Assembly: GCA_949752735.1 (NCBI GenBank)
Contig: OX457036.1
Location: 85,573,487 to 85,637,486 of the forward strand
Direction: 5' to 3'
DNA length: 64,000 nt
DNA from: Lumbricus terrestris
Lineage: Eukaryota; Annelida; Clitellata; Crassiclitellata; Lumbricidae
In this document: in pieces, positions 42,430 to 54,085 of the stretch
How the letters are laid out: every line of letters starts with the position of its first letter
Numbering within the stretch: the first letter of the stretch is position 1
Made by a program: the position numbers and the translations under genes
Notes under the pieces: model-generated
Databases searched by the model: none
What the model saw: the letters and a program-made list of their open reading frames with translations, nothing else
What the model was told of the DNA's origin: nothing

Positions 42430-42860
42430 CAATAGTCCATAGTATACTCTCGGAGTCACCAATATTATTGTCACTCATATTTTCGATATAAGCCATTCCG
42501 CACGATATTTGACCAGTGTTACTTAGGCCTACTCGTTCCGCCCAAGGATAGTTCAGGATGTGTCGCTTTTGAAAAAGCAACACTGTGATGTTTGTGAAGT
42601 TCTGTTTCTGCCATGATCCGCCTCTGTCGCCTTTAACGATCGTTGAATACACAACAGCATCTCGACTAAGGTCTTTGCCAGAACAATATTGCTTTCTATA
42701 CTGGCAGTTGTTCTCGCAGTAGGTTCCTTCTTTATAGCGAACAAGATTTTCATCACATTACTACGCATTGTAACTGTGACAAAACCGTCATAAATGGATC
42801 CGAGACACCAGTCGTTCTCTTGGTTCTTGGGACAAACGAGCTTTACGATAAGTTTCTGCT
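42430..42860 (-). pseudogene. unrecognised minus-strand coding-like fragment
   Basis: Minus-strand frames read LVRYKEGTYCENNCQYRKQYC, followed by KDLSRDAVVYSTIVKGDRGG and IENMSDNNIGDSESILWTIE. The cysteine spacing and length look protein-like, but there is a frame change near 42650-42700 and I cannot assign a family. It could be a remnant of an antisense gene or of a transposon passenger. Confidence 0.3.
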
Positions 42861-43085
42861 TCCTTTCACCCTATGGACATGCAGGTGACCCAAGGTAGAC
42901 TACTTTAAGAGGCTCTACATTAATTCTCTGACTTCTCTAAACTCCAGAAAACAATCTATTTCAGTCTACTATCGATGAAATGCACACATAAGCACACATG
43001 CAGAATGGATGTTTACTATCAAGTGAACGTTAACTTCTGCTGATGAGCTAAAATATGAGAATAAGTTACATTTTGCGCGGCAAAC

Positions 43086-43361
43086 ATGGGCGCCCGCACA
43101 TAGGGGCACGGGGGGCACTTGCCCCCTGGAAAATTGGCACCTATGTTTTTAACTACCGTACTACATTTGGGTTTTTAACAAATTTCTTTGCACGAATGCG
43201 CCAATGATATGAATGATACAGACAGTAAAAGTCAGAAATCTACGTTTAGAGATCTCTATAGAAATAAACACGCTCTTATAACTTTCTGCCTTGCATGTTC
43301 TAGCTCTTTCTAAAAACTGTAACAATGACCATTGGCTTTTAACCCTCCTGCGGGCGCCCAT
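43086..43361. mobile_element. MITE with ATGGGCGCCCGCA ends and 6-bp duplication
   Basis: 276 bp, exact inverted ends ATGGGCGCCCGCA/TGCGGGCGCCCAT. GCAAAC duplicated at 43080-43085 and 43362-43367. Contains the words GGGGCACTTGCCCCCTGGAA. Confidence 0.8.
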
Positions 43362-43904
43362 GCAAACAGCAGGTTTTTCGATTATGGCCTATTTGAGTGG
43401 AATCCAGCTGTAGTGCAAATGATCACAACTGCACAAAAATTAAATACTAATGCAAAAATTTCAAAAAATTTCAAAGTGCACTGAAATTACGTCAGGGAGA
43501 TCTGCTTATTCATCAGCATTGTGATTATATAAACCAAGTCTGCTATAAGCCAGGCTCCATTTTGTCCATTTTGCAAGCTGCCAGTACAGAATACAGGGAG
43601 ATCAAACTGTAGATAAACTTGGCTCTGGTTATCACGCCTCAGGATTTACACCCAAAACTGACAAAGAGATCTGTTCAAAGTAATTGATACCCACACTCAT
43701 CTGACCATCGGACCCCTCACCTTCCCAAACGATCGACACCCGCATTAACAGCTACTCTGGCCATCTGGCTACCAGACTCGGACCTCTTTCTAACTACGGT
43801 ACAGTACACTTTGGACTGGGCTTCTGACTCGATGCAACACATGTGAAAAAGCTGGTGCCCTGCGATTGGCTTTCGAGTGGTACTTTAGAAGCAGCTAGAA
43901 GAGA

Positions 43905-45094
43905 ACTTGCCCCTTGAAAACTGACACCTATTTTTCGTTCATTTATTCATTCGTTCATTCTATGGACTTATATAGCGTACCTTTAAGGAACTACTTTTGA
44001 CATAGAGGAGAGTGGGGCAAGAGCGGCCTGCGGGGCAAGAATAGACGGAAGGATATCGTAAATCAATACGTATGCGTAGCGATTAAATTAAACCACGTTG
44101 AAAGACATTTATCGGCCGCATCGAATGACATAAGATTTGTTAAATTTACTTGCAAACTCTACGAGTAAATACAATTTTTTCGATTTTTCTAAAATCATTA
44201 TAAATCGGAATAGTTAGAAATAATTTTTTATAAAATCAAAGTTTTCGATGCTAAATTTTTCGATAATTTTATGTTGCAAAGACATCAATAGCGCATTGAT
44301 TGCGCGTATTAGATTGAATGAATTCGAAAGATGTCAATAGTAATTAGAAAATATTTAATTGCTAAGGTACCGGGGCAAGAGTGGCCGTGACAGCATGGGG
44401 CAAGAGTGGCCTCAGCTACTCTTGCTCCATAAACAGTAAAAGTCTACATATTAGAGAAAACTGAACAAAATCACTTAGAATGGACCAAAAGAGTTCAGTA
44501 AAGCTAGGTAAGAAAGTTAAAACAAGTCTATCGAGTGCACAGGGAAGCTATCTTCAAAAAAGAAATCTAAAGTATATGGAGTGTAAATACAATGATTAAT
44601 ACTGCATGGGGCAAGACTGGCCCGTTCATGCCACTCTTGCCCCACCGGTGGGGCAAGAGTGGCTTTTCAAGAGCATGCAAAAAATGTTTAATACCAAAAA
44701 ATCAGATTAGTTTTTCTGAAATAGTTTGTGCACCCTCCATAGCCAGATGGTTGGTCTATGACATGGTATAGTTGAATGTTTCAATATTGTCATCTGCTCA
44801 GAGATATTTGGACGAAATCCTTAAGGGGCCGCACTTGCCCCACCCTCCTCTAATATATTATATAGTCTACTCTTTGATTTTTAACAAAATTCTAAGGAAA
44901 CTAACTATTCATATTAAAAATGATGCACAAAATGAAACTGAGAAATTTTCATAAGAAACCTGTTTGAAAAGTATACCCGCATTCTTTATTTCCAGCTTTG
45001 CATTTTTTCAAGCTCCAGCTAAGCAATAAAAAATTAGACCCTGACTATCGGAAACATTTTGCCCCCCCCTGCAAAAATTTCTGCGGGCGCCCAT
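43905..45094. mobile_element. second, left-truncated copy of the ATGGGCGCCCGCA MITE, carrying a nested element
   Basis: The right end TGCGGGCGCCCAT at 45082-45094 and the left interior CTTGCCCCTTGAAAACTG near 43910 match the copy at 43086. The TA element 44005-44850 sits inside. The left terminus is missing. Confidence 0.6.
44005..44850. mobile_element. TA-flanked DNA element, family B
   Basis: Inverted ends GAGGAGAGTGGGGCAAGAGC and the inverse of GAGGAGGGTGGGGCAAGTGC, TA on both sides (44003-44004, 44851-44852). The motif GGGGCAAGAGTGGC recurs inside (44373, 44398, 44607, 44650). Its terminal GAGGAGAGTG resembles that of family A at 4213. No ORF. Confidence 0.78.
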
Positions 45095-45233
45095 GGCGGC
45101 AAACCAATGATGATAGAAAAAATAAAACCAGCGTTGTAGGAAACTGCGGGCTATGCATCAAATACCTCGTTGAACGATGTATTAAGAATATGAGTCCTAC
45201 AGGCCTACTGTAAATTTAACGTATTCTTTTCAG

Positions 45234-45365
45234 ATGTTGACGAGTGCGACTTAAAGATTCACAATTGTTCAGGTGCAACAGAAGAATGCGATAATACAAT
45301 TGGAAGCTTCTTTTGCAATTGTAAAAAAGGATTTGAAAGAAAAAATGAAAATTACAGCTGCGAAG
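45234..45365 (+). CDS. RPTP exon: calcium-binding EGF module
   Basis: Reads DVDECDLKIHNCSGATEEC, then DNTIGSFFCNCKKGFERK and YSCEG. Acceptor TTCTTTTCAG|AT and donor CGAAG|GTACCG. Two codons longer than its relatives at 39690 and 41800. Confidence 0.85.
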
Positions 45366-46187
45366 GTACCGTAACCATCGAAATCGTCATTTAAATTATT
45401 TTTCAATGAAGTTGCAGAAAATGCCGTAGGCCTCAAATAATAACAATAATTACGCCAATTTATATGGCGCAGTTACAGGGCACCTAAAAGAACGAACAGA
45501 GCTAGGCAATATCCCGCGAGCAGCCACAAGCGGCGCTTCTCTCATCTTCCTATAATGTTGGCCAATATTGTATTAATTGATCTTATGCCCTAATTTGCTC
45601 GTGACTGTAAATTATATACTATAATGTCGACTCACACTGTAAATACCAATTTAGGCTCATAAAATTTTGTGCCAGCAGAAACATTTGATGCATGGCTCGC
45701 TTTAGCATCACAGGTCAATGATGGACCTAATAGCGGGATGCTATAGCTACTCTCACGGACAACCCTTCTAACCCAACGCAGCGCTCGTGAATAAGCTGGT
45801 GCCCCGCGCTTGGCTTTCGAGTGGCGCTTTAGAAATTTCTAGTTTACGATTACGATGGTGAAGAGTCATGTTGCGTGCCTTGTTACGGGACGGTTACAGG
45901 TTCGAATCTACTTACACCAACTAGTAGGGACTTGGACAAGATGCTATCCCATAATTGTCTGTGAGGAAGGCCGTGGGTATTGGGAAATCCACCTCACTCA
46001 TCTTATCTCCTGGTGGCTTAAAAGTCACGGATCTGCATTTGGGCAGAGAGCATAGGCCTAATTATCACTTCATGCCAATTCTGAATTTCGCAATTCCGTT
46101 TTTTCAGTTATCTCTGTACGGCACTTATTTTTGTAAATATTGCTTGTCTTGGATAAACAAGCAGTTTATTTATATGGTTTTATCTAG
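45366..46187. other. intron with dispersed repeat and SINE-like sequence
   Basis: 45755-45845 matches the dispersed repeat at 8090-8240. 45855-46060 has a B-box-like GGTTCGAATC (45898-45907) and the phrase ACTTGGACAAGATGCT, suggesting a degraded SINE. Confidence 0.45.
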
Positions 46188-46265
46188 ACGTAGACGAATG
46201 CATCTCTTCTCCGTGTGTCGATTCATCGAGTTGCGTTAACACTCAAGGGACCTTTCATTGCAAAG
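46188..46265 (+). CDS. RPTP exon: partial calcium-binding EGF
   Basis: Reads DVDECISSPCVDSSSC and NTQGTFHCKG with only four of six cysteines. Acceptor TTTATCTAG|AC and donor CAAAG|GTAGCC, phase 1 to 1. Either the final EGF is incomplete or a further small exon before 47076 was missed. Confidence 0.65.
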
Positions 46266-47075
46266 GTAGCCTAATCCTATGCATGGGTTCAGAGTAGCAA
46301 TTCAGTTCGCGAAGCTAGATCAACCAACATAACATCCATACAAATTTAAGAAATTATTCCTAAGAATAGAAAGTGTCTGTTTTATTAAATGGAAACAAAA
46401 TATTGTTCTAAAGAAGAATCGTGACTGCATACAGCGGAACTTTTCAAAGCTGCCTCTGTAGCGATCCAGGAATTTAAACTAAGCAAGAAAACTTTTTCAA
46501 GACAGTGTTTTATGACCACAGTAGATAGGTCTTTAAGGTTATAAATTAGAAAAAATTCAAAGTGATGTTTCGATTCAGTTAAGAAAACAATTTGTAAGTT
46601 GCTCAACTCGACTGTTTGCCAACTAATGATGTATCTCGGTTAAAAAAAAACAACTATTGCGAAAACAACTATTGTGGATTCACTATCTGTTCACTATTCA
46701 ATAATTATTGCACCCTACGCAGAGTCTGTATAGGCTATAGAGGCTGTCGTAGTTGAAACGTAAGGTAATTATTATCGGATGAACTACAGAAGCTTGCGGT
46801 AACTGTATATAAATCCAGACAGACGTTTAGCTTTGGGTTGACGATACCTGTTCACCTATAAATAAATTCGATTTATAGCAATTGCGAGAATATTATTGCT
46901 TTTGATCAACTGTTAGCCTACATGTAAATCTATGTTAAATGTGATCTATCATTAATTTTGCAGCAATTAGAGACGTGACATTTCAAATACTGCTTCAAGA
47001 AAAATTTCTATAATAGATGTAAAGGCTTCTTTTACGGGTACAATGCTGTGATGTTGTACATTTTGTCACCTATAG
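46266..47075. other. intron, nothing recognised
   Basis: 810 bp. A short string reading CKGFFYGYNAV at about 47019-47051 would complete an EGF, but it has no phase-compatible splice sites. Confidence 0.45.
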
Positions 47076-47172
47076 CCTCTGGCGCAGAATCAGTTGTTGG
47101 AGATGTGGTTGGTTCTATTCTTGGCTTGGCTCTGATTGTTGTCGCTGTACTTCTTGGACTTTTTCTCTACAG
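47076..47172 (+). CDS. RPTP exon: transmembrane helix
   Basis: Reads ASGAESVVGDVVG, then SILGLALIVVAVLLGLFLY, a single membrane span. Acceptor CACCTATAG|CC (phase 1), donor CTACAG|GTAGGC (phase 2). Confidence 0.82.
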
Positions 47173-47820
47173 GTAGGCCTAGTTATAACCATTTAACACA
47201 AATAATAATTCTTAAAACAATGATGATGACGATGATGACGATGATGACGATGATGATGATGATGACGATGACGATGATTACGATGACGATGATGATGATG
47301 CTGGTGATGATGGCGGTGATGATAATAATAACCATGGATAATAACAGTTTTAACAGTAATAACGTCGTAACCGCTACAGGAATTTAATGCATAATATGAG
47401 GTTCACAAAACGGCTCACCTACATGTAGCCTAAGTTCTCCTCAGAGCATGTTGATCTTTGTCCAAGCGCACATGCGATACTTCTGGACATACATAGCCCT
47501 TGCGTTACAATCGCCTTCAACATAAAAATCTGCATCGTGCACTTGCAGAATTTATTTCCGCATTGGTAATATATGCATCGGGTAGGCCTACTCCAGGTGA
47601 ACATTTTATAGGAAACCTTTCAGGATTTCAGCTTTTTGTGACTGCAACATAGGGCCTACGGCTATGAATGAAAGCAACCTATCGTAAGTCAACTGGGGCA
47701 TGTAATTAATTCTAATGCGCAGCTTGTATATACAAAAGACTATCATATTATTTGCACTTTAGTTCAAACGTTCAAAGGTTGGAACATTATCTATAAATTA
47801 AAACATAATTATGCTTACAG
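47173..47820. repeat. intron with GATGAC/GATGAT microsatellite
   Basis: 47218-47330 is a run of ATGATGACG variants. The rest shows nothing recognisable. Confidence 0.8.
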
Positions 47821-47888
47821 ACGAAGACGGCCTGAGAAGCTGGATAGCCAATGCAACCAGATGAAAGAGCTGCCAATCTCCTCACAGG
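47821..47888 (+). CDS. RPTP exon: stop-transfer and juxtamembrane
   Basis: Continues the helix with RRRRPEKLDSQCNQMKELP, placing basic residues on the cytoplasmic side. Acceptor ATGCTTACAG|A (phase 2), donor CAGG|GTGATT (phase 1). Confidence 0.72.
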
Positions 47889-48237
47889 GTGATTTGTCGC
47901 ATTTAACAAGTTGCTACACAAGTTGTTTAGATTAATGCCATAATTATTCAAGAATACAATTATGTAGCGCCATATGTCTTCAGTGTGTCAAGGTAGGTAT
48001 GTGGAAAGGCGCTACCAGCAGTGAGACTTATGTGATCCAAATAAATGAATACATTCAATGAAAAAATATTATCTGTCAATTTCGTTGCTTCCAACATAAA
48101 AGTATAATAAAACTACAATTAATGGAATGCAACTTGAATGGATCACATTTTGAAATTCAAAGCAGCATATGTCAAATTATTTAAGTGTTGTTCTTCAATA
48201 AATGCCTAACTTAGTGGTTTATAAATTACGTTTCAAG

Positions 48238-48368
48238 ATCCAACGATGTTTAGCCTTTACGGAGACGATCTAAACGCATACGAAGAAATTGGGCCGACGA
48301 CCGGCAACGTGTTGAAAACATTGCGTAACAAACTGTCTGATCCAGAATGTATGAAGCAAGAATTTGAG
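48238..48368 (+). CDS. RPTP exon: juxtamembrane segment before D1
   Basis: Reads DPTMFSLYGDDLNAYEEIG, then KTLRNKLSDPECMKQEFE, an acidic linker that leads into the PTP fold. Acceptor GTTTCAAG|AT (phase 1) and donor TTTGAG|GTTAGT (phase 0). Confidence 0.7.
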
Positions 48369-50207
48369 GTTAGTGCGACCATTGACTACTGTGCAACAGC
48401 ACATGCAGGCTGGATGTCAAGTAATCATTCACACAAACTTAATCCACAGGCCACCAATGGAGGGTGCTGCCATCTCCTAGGTTTTTCTACATCACAAACT
48501 TTTGGAAGTCTACTTCAGTCCACTAAAGCTGCTAGTTGTAAATTGCTAAAGTGCGCCATCTGCAAACAGGTTGGACATTGGAAGGGCACTGAACAATCGA
48601 TGTTAGCTATAAAAAGGACTTTTTACTGGTTTGTATTGTTGCACATTAGATCTCACGTACACGTAAGACATTTTGTATGCATTTTGTATGCATTTTCAAA
48701 ATCCGCAGCAGATACAAATTGTATGAAGTGGACTGGTTCCCTGCTTCAATATGCGTAACCTATAATTTCGAGGTGCATTCATAATTATTTTAAGAATATA
48801 TGCTCTTTCTGGCAGAAATGAATGCCGAATCAATTGCTGTGTTAAAAGATCTAATACCTAAAATCAGACACAAAATCCAGGGATTGTAACCACCCTCCCC
48901 TTGTTAGGCTACTTAACTTTCCCACATGTGTGGGCCTCTGTTTGGCTTCAATTATCAGGCAAGTTCATCTAAAAATCAGCCAGAAATTCTAGTGAGACTT
49001 AAATAATTTCTTTGCTCGTTTAAACACTTGTTAGCCTGTCTCTTCTAACCGGAACTCAAATGTTATGTGACGCATAACAAATTGTCGCAATTTGTTGGTA
49101 CACTGTACAACAGAGGTTGGCAACATACGACCCGTGAGACTTTACCAGCTTTATATATTTATATTTGGTAAATATGATATATTTGCTAAATAGAACTAGA
49201 TAAAACTGATAAAACGGGTTGTTACAACGTATTAGACTATGTTGTAACAATTAAAAAGTCCATCATGATTATAACAAAGATATCGTCCTGACAGCAAGCC
49301 AATAACATGTTTATAAACAAAGCTAATGACATAATAATAGTGTTTGTAGAACAATGAGGGGTTGTCATAATACGGAATTAGCCATTTCCAAAACAGTGTA
49401 ACACTATACTTAACTGATGACGTTACAATACTGTTGTAGACCAAGGATATGTCGTAACATAATGAAATAGTGACCCAATAAAGCTGCAAAACAAGGATAA
49501 GCCGTCACAATACGGAGCTTATAGAATAGATTGTGAGCATAAAAACTACTTAACGTATTAATAGTGTCTTTGTAACGTCACAATTTTTAACTGTTTTTCT
49601 GTCGTCACAATAAAATGGCCATAGCACAAAAACCAATAAAAATTATACGGTTCATGCGTCTTTTTGTTGTGAAGTAACTTGTGATTCTGTACGATGTGTC
49701 CCGCAGTTTTTTCGTGAACAGGAACAAGGCCACAACATTTTGTTAATACGGCCCTGTGCGGGCCCTCAAAACTCCCGGCCGGAGTGTTGCAGCACCCTTG
49801 CAAGTTGGCACCCACCTTAATGCGCGCCCGATTTCAATGGACTATTATACATGTAGCAGCTTGTAGCTCCGTGCCACGCATCTATTTTTTTGAGCAGTGC
49901 AAGATTTGGACTGACCTTCCTCCAGCACTGATGGATAAACAGTATGCCTACTAACGAATCGTTTTTCTAATCTGTCTCTCATTTAAAGACATTTCTTTCC
50001 CGAAGTTTTTCGTGCTGAGGGCGCCTCTGAATAGGCCTAGTCATTATGTGGAGATGCTGCATAATATTTATAGATACAATGCAATGCAATACAAGTTTAC
50101 GTTACTTTCGGATATCTGCAAATGTCCACAGAGAAATTTCGATGCAAAGCAATGCTGTCATGGTGTCAATTATTGTGTATGTTATTTCACAGAGTGTGAG
50201 TTTGCAG
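48369..50207. other. intron, nothing recognised
   Basis: 1.84 kb. 49050-49620 repeats words such as GTCACAATACGG and GTTGTAACA without clear unit length. No gene seen. Confidence 0.45.
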
Positions 50208-50280
50208 CTGAAGGAGTCCTGTGCACTTGGAACAATGACTGAAGTCAAAAAGAAAAACCGATTCGTTAATATAATTCCAT
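50208..50280 (+). CDS. RPTP exon: PTP D1, KNR motif
   Basis: Reads LKESCALGTMTEVKKKNRFV, then NIIP. KKNRF corresponds to the KNRY phosphotyrosine recognition region. Acceptor AGTTTGCAG|CT (phase 0), donor CCAT|GTAATT (phase 1). Confidence 0.8.
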
Positions 50281-50334
50281 GTAATTCATTATGACTACAT
50301 CTGTTGTCAACTTGTCAATGATGCATTCCGATCG

Positions 50335-50445
50335 TGTCGCTCTTTTTTGGACGAGGCTAACCGAGTCGTACTAGAGATCATAGAATGATGACGATAGGCT
50401 AAATCGACTTCTCAATCATCTACGCCAGCCATTTCTTCTATGTCG
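50335..50445 (+). pseudogene. relic of a duplicated PTP D1 exon
   Basis: ACGAGGCTAACCGAGTCGTA followed by CTTCTCAATCATCTACGCCAGCC aligns with the true exon at 51338-51414 (ACGAGTCTAACCGTGTGGTT … CTTCTCAATACATCAACGCC), with an insertion and in-frame stops. It has no good donor. Probably a decayed tandem exon copy. Confidence 0.7.
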
Positions 50446-50562
50446 TCTTGTTTATCTAGGCTATATAATTACATCTTCTACTGGCGACTTACGGATAGGT
50501 CTACTATCTATACCTAAGATTCAGGTTTTGGCTTAATTGATAAAGTAGTAATCATCTGCAGG

Positions 50563-50705
50563 CATAGGCGCAACCACCCTATGGGACCCACGGGACGCGT
50601 CCCCCAACTTTTGAGTGGTCCCTTAACTTTATTATTATGGTCCCCCAACTTTTAGGACGTGATTCATTATGGTCCCCCAACTTTTAGGACGTGATTGCAC
50701 CTATG
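50563..50705. mobile_element. 143-bp MITE with 8-bp duplication
   Basis: Ends CATAGGCGCAA and the inverse of CATAGGTGCAA. TCTGCAGG duplicated at 50555-50562 and 50706-50713. Interior repeats GGTCCCCCAACTTTTAGGAC twice. Confidence 0.78.
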
Positions 50706-50713
50706 TCTGCAGG

Positions 50714-51337
50714 ATCGAAAGCATGTCTTGAAAACATTGGCCACAATGTAGCTTTAAACTAAAGTAGGCCTACTGAAGCATGAAGTTAAATAAAAAGTGA
50801 ATTTCCGGGATATTAAGCTACTTGTTCCTAACATCCAACGCTAACCAATATCAAATATCACAATTCAAAGCACAAATACCGTGAATCAAAGCAAACCGTT
50901 TAGATTGGTTTGCTTTCAGAAGCGAGTAGTGTTTTTAAAGAATAAGTTTATGAGAAGCAGAATAAGATTTTTAGCTATTCATATTAAGAGCAATTTAACA
51001 CGTCATTCCAAAATTTATATCGTGAGTGATCCAATTCACTACTTAACTCTAGAATGAAGTCCATTATGCTACAACTTAATGACCTATATTTTTTATGAGG
51101 CCACTGGCTCTCCGATTGTTAAACTGCTACACAGCAGTAAATTCGTAAATTCGTATTGTCGTAAATTCTTGCGCCACATTGTTCACAATACAATACAAAA
51201 CACAACTGTGGCTATAAGAATAATTACTGTGACGAGATTATCTTCAACACGGTTCAATCTTGCTCACTATGATTGTATTGTTTTCCTTTTGAATGCAAAA
51301 TAATGTTAATAGTTTCTTACTTTATCACTATTTCTAG
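50714..51337. other. intron, nothing recognised apart from a duplicated segment
   Basis: 51155-51215 recurs at about 51787-51855 (TAAATTCTTGCGCCACATTG…), flanking the next two exons. Confidence 0.5.
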
Positions 51338-51414
51338 ACGAGTCTAACCGTGTGGTTCTTTCAATCAAAAGTGATGACGCAACTTCTCAATACATCAACG
51401 CCAGCTTTGTTCAG
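51338..51414 (+). CDS. RPTP exon: PTP D1, YINASF motif
   Basis: Reads ESNRVVLSIKSDDATSQYIN then ASFVQ. Acceptor CTATTTCTAG|AC (phase 1), donor GTTCAG|GTATTT (phase 0). Confidence 0.9.
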
Positions 51415-51732
51415 GTATTTATTTGACAGCGTATTTTGACACGAATATTTCGTCTTGTAGCCGGATATTTTTAAATGCAACATACCTTGAACGCTTGAAT
51501 TGTTTCTCATAAAAAATGAACAACAGAACATTTACACAATTATTTTAATAACTTTTAATGGTTTCGCCATAATCTAATATCCTCTAGGCAGTGTTTATTA
51601 CACTAGCTTCAACAACGTCTAGGGAAAATAGTATGAATAGGCTACTTAGTAAAATTTAGTAGGCCTATAATTATTGTCTCAAATTCTGTATCTAATGTTG
51701 GCATTGACATAGTTCATATACATGTGTTTTAG

Positions 51733-51769
51733 GGCTACAATAAAACGACCAAGTTCATTGCAACACAAG
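51733..51769 (+). CDS. RPTP exon: PTP D1, KFIATQG motif
   Basis: Reads GYNKTTKFIATQ, conserved in classical PTPs. Acceptor GTTTTAG|GG, donor CAAG|GTAACT (phase 1). Confidence 0.9.
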
Positions 51770-52109
51770 GTAACTGTTAGCAATTTTGTCATAAATTCTT
51801 GCGCCACATTGTTCGCAATGCAATACAAAACACAACTGTGGTTATAAGAATAATTATACAGTAGTCTAATGCGGGCATTGCTCGTAATGACTTTTGAAGA
51901 CGTTCTCTACAATCATTTTACTAAACCTTTTGTTGTTGGACAGTTTCGTAAGTACGATAGGTTGTTTCTTTTTGATGTTAGGTAGCAGTTTCAAAACGAA
52001 TGTCACTCGAATGTCAGATGGAAGCATTTGTTTGGAGTATATTCCTGAGATCATCGCACTCTGTAAATTGTTTAAGTTGACCTTATTTCCAACACTCATG
52101 GAAATTGTT
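51770..52109. other. intron, partly a duplicated segment
   Basis: The beginning repeats intron sequence from 51155-51230. Nothing else recognised before the LINE fragment. Confidence 0.5.
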
Positions 52110-52397
52110 GCAGACTATTCCCTGGTTGCCGTTGAATCTGTCTACCCCACCCCGGGTTACATGCAGCCTATCTCGCCGACTCCGCTCGACGCTGAACCGA
52201 TTCAGAACAGCTCAGGGTCGCTATGCGGAGAATCAAGTTCGATGGAAGCAGGCCCTTTCTGCGACTGCGGAAAGGAGCAGACAATGACTCACATCCTTAA
52301 TGACTGCAGAATGACTCTTTTTCCTGGTGGACTGTCCGTCCTGCATGTTGCTGATGAGGATGTAGTGCACTGGCTTTGCGCGGACTACAAACGCTAA
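52110..52397 (+). pseudogene. LINE ORF2 C-terminal fragment
   Basis: Reads CDCGKEQTMTHILNDC, then FPGGLSVLHVADEDVVHWL and a stop at 52395-52397. This CxC…H…C knuckle, followed by the short tail, is typical of the end of LINE reverse-transcriptase polyproteins. 5' truncated. Confidence 0.75.
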
Positions 52398-52523
52398 ATA
52401 ATAAATGGAAATTGGAATCGAAGATGGGAATTAGGTTACGGCCACGTTTTGCAGGCGCATGTTGAGTAACGTAATTGTATTTGGAAGTGAATTTATCATT
52501 TGACTTATAATAATACTTTGCAG

Positions 52524-52621
52524 GACCTCGCGAAGAGACCTTAGAGGATTTCTGGCGAATGATTATTGAAAACCGAGTTCATCTAATTGTCATGATAACT
52601 AACTTAGTGGAAAACAAAAAG
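52524..52621 (+). CDS. RPTP exon: PTP D1, DFWRM motif
   Basis: Reads [20 protein letters not shown] then [12 protein letters not shown]. Acceptor ACTTTGCAG|GA (phase 1), donor AAAAAG|GTGAAA (phase 0). Confidence 0.92.
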
Positions 52622-52979
52622 GTGAAATTAATACATTTCTCATTTTATTATAATTATAGTGAAAATAAATTTCTAACCGTAATATTTTAAAGCAACGTTA
52701 AGTAGAACTTTTACTTACGCTAATTGAGAATATTAGAAAATATTAAATATTGTACATTCATTGATGGAGAAGTATTCGACTTATTTGTTGTGTCATAGTG
52801 AATTGTAAGGGATTTTTTTAATTTATAAATTTAGACCACCAATCAGTTACGCCAATTGTCTTTGGTAAAAGTATTGGCATTCTTGTATTAACGCCATTTT
52901 CTATTATCTATGTCACTGAGCAAAATAACGATAATCATAACTAACCCATCACATCTAACACGTGCATGTGTTTTTAAAG

Positions 52980-53102
52980 AATAAATGTGAGAAGTACTGG
53001 CCAGATCTTGAACAGCCTGTGGTTTACGGAGACATAGCCGTGACTCTGTGTTCAGAAGATTTTTGGCCAGACTACACTGTCAGGTGCATTCGGTGTTCCA
53101 AG
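52980..53102 (+). CDS. RPTP exon: PTP D1, CxKYWP motif
   Basis: Reads NKCEKYWPDLEQPVVYGDI then AVTLCSEDFWPDYTVRC. Acceptor TTTTTAAAG|AA, donor TCCAAG|GTATGA, phase 0 both. Confidence 0.85.
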
Positions 53103-54085
53103 GTATGAAGAACTAAAGATAAAAACTTATAAACATTAGGAATCAGCCGAAACAGAGCATCGCTTTCTGTAAAGGTGGGCGATTTGCAAAGAGTAGGCCT
53201 ATGCGAGTCTTCATTCTGGCATTATTGTGCACTTCATCATTATAATTATGTTACTCTAGTTGTAGCGCCTACTTCCTGTTCCCTTACGCTTTGTACCTAG
53301 AGATCAAACCAATATGTTCCTTTCTCACTTAATTATAAACTGACTTATTTGGCCGTTGTAGAACTGTGGGCTCTTCTGAATAGTTTACCCTGACGGTGCG
53401 CTATATAAAACACAATAATAATAGTGATATAAAAACTGCTGCTTGAGCTCCTCAGTCTACCTCTTCATCTGTATCATAGACGCCTGGCCTGCATAGATTA
53501 TTGTTTGTATAATTAGACGGCACCAACTTTAATTGGGAACGTCTCTGAAACTCCGAGTGGCTCTCTATTAATGTTCAACAACGATAGATCTAATTATTTC
53601 AATCTACATTACATCTTAACCGAACTTATATCAGCGATATAACTCATTCACAAATCAAATTCAATATTAAAAAAATCGTTAAAATATATGGCTGCGGAAA
53701 AAACATGGGCCTAACATGATCATGATTCACAAAGCGCAATTACTTATGACCAGCGCAGTTTGTGAATTCTATTTGAAGCAGCTGCAGCAGTAGCCGAAGT
53801 TGTGTATAATTAATTAGTAGGTTATATAGGCATTGAGTGCTGATGATGAGCGTCCACTTGATCCAAAATTGCCTCGAAGCATTGTCAACAGCGATAATGT
53901 TAGCTGAACCCAGATTAGTACTGCTGCAATTATTTCTCATCATGCAATTATCTCTCTATTTGTCAAACGACAATAAGCATATTTCATTCTGGCTGGTGCA
54001 TTCCAACAATAATAAATGACATGTTGGTTAAACAATAAATTTTAAATCAGTGATATTTTAGAGACATATGTTCTTCATGTTTTAG
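53103..54085. other. intron, nothing recognised
   Basis: 983 bp, AT-rich. No coding or repeat structure identified. Confidence 0.5.

Larger units (their letters stand above)
41926..45233. other. intron with duplicated segments and DNA elements
   Basis: 41926-42120 and 42330-42430 resemble sequence after the exon at 39690 and before 38280, consistent with exon duplication. The interval holds MITEs at 43086-43361, about 43905-45094 and 44005-44850, and a minus-strand cysteine-containing fragment (42430-42860). 43370-43900 shows only a piece of a dispersed repeat near 43850. Confidence 0.55.

Noticed and set aside
48246..48758. A 170-residue single-exon protein
   Set aside because: Only the first part is exon-like. 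A GT donor in phase follows QEFE, and the remainder is intron read-through.
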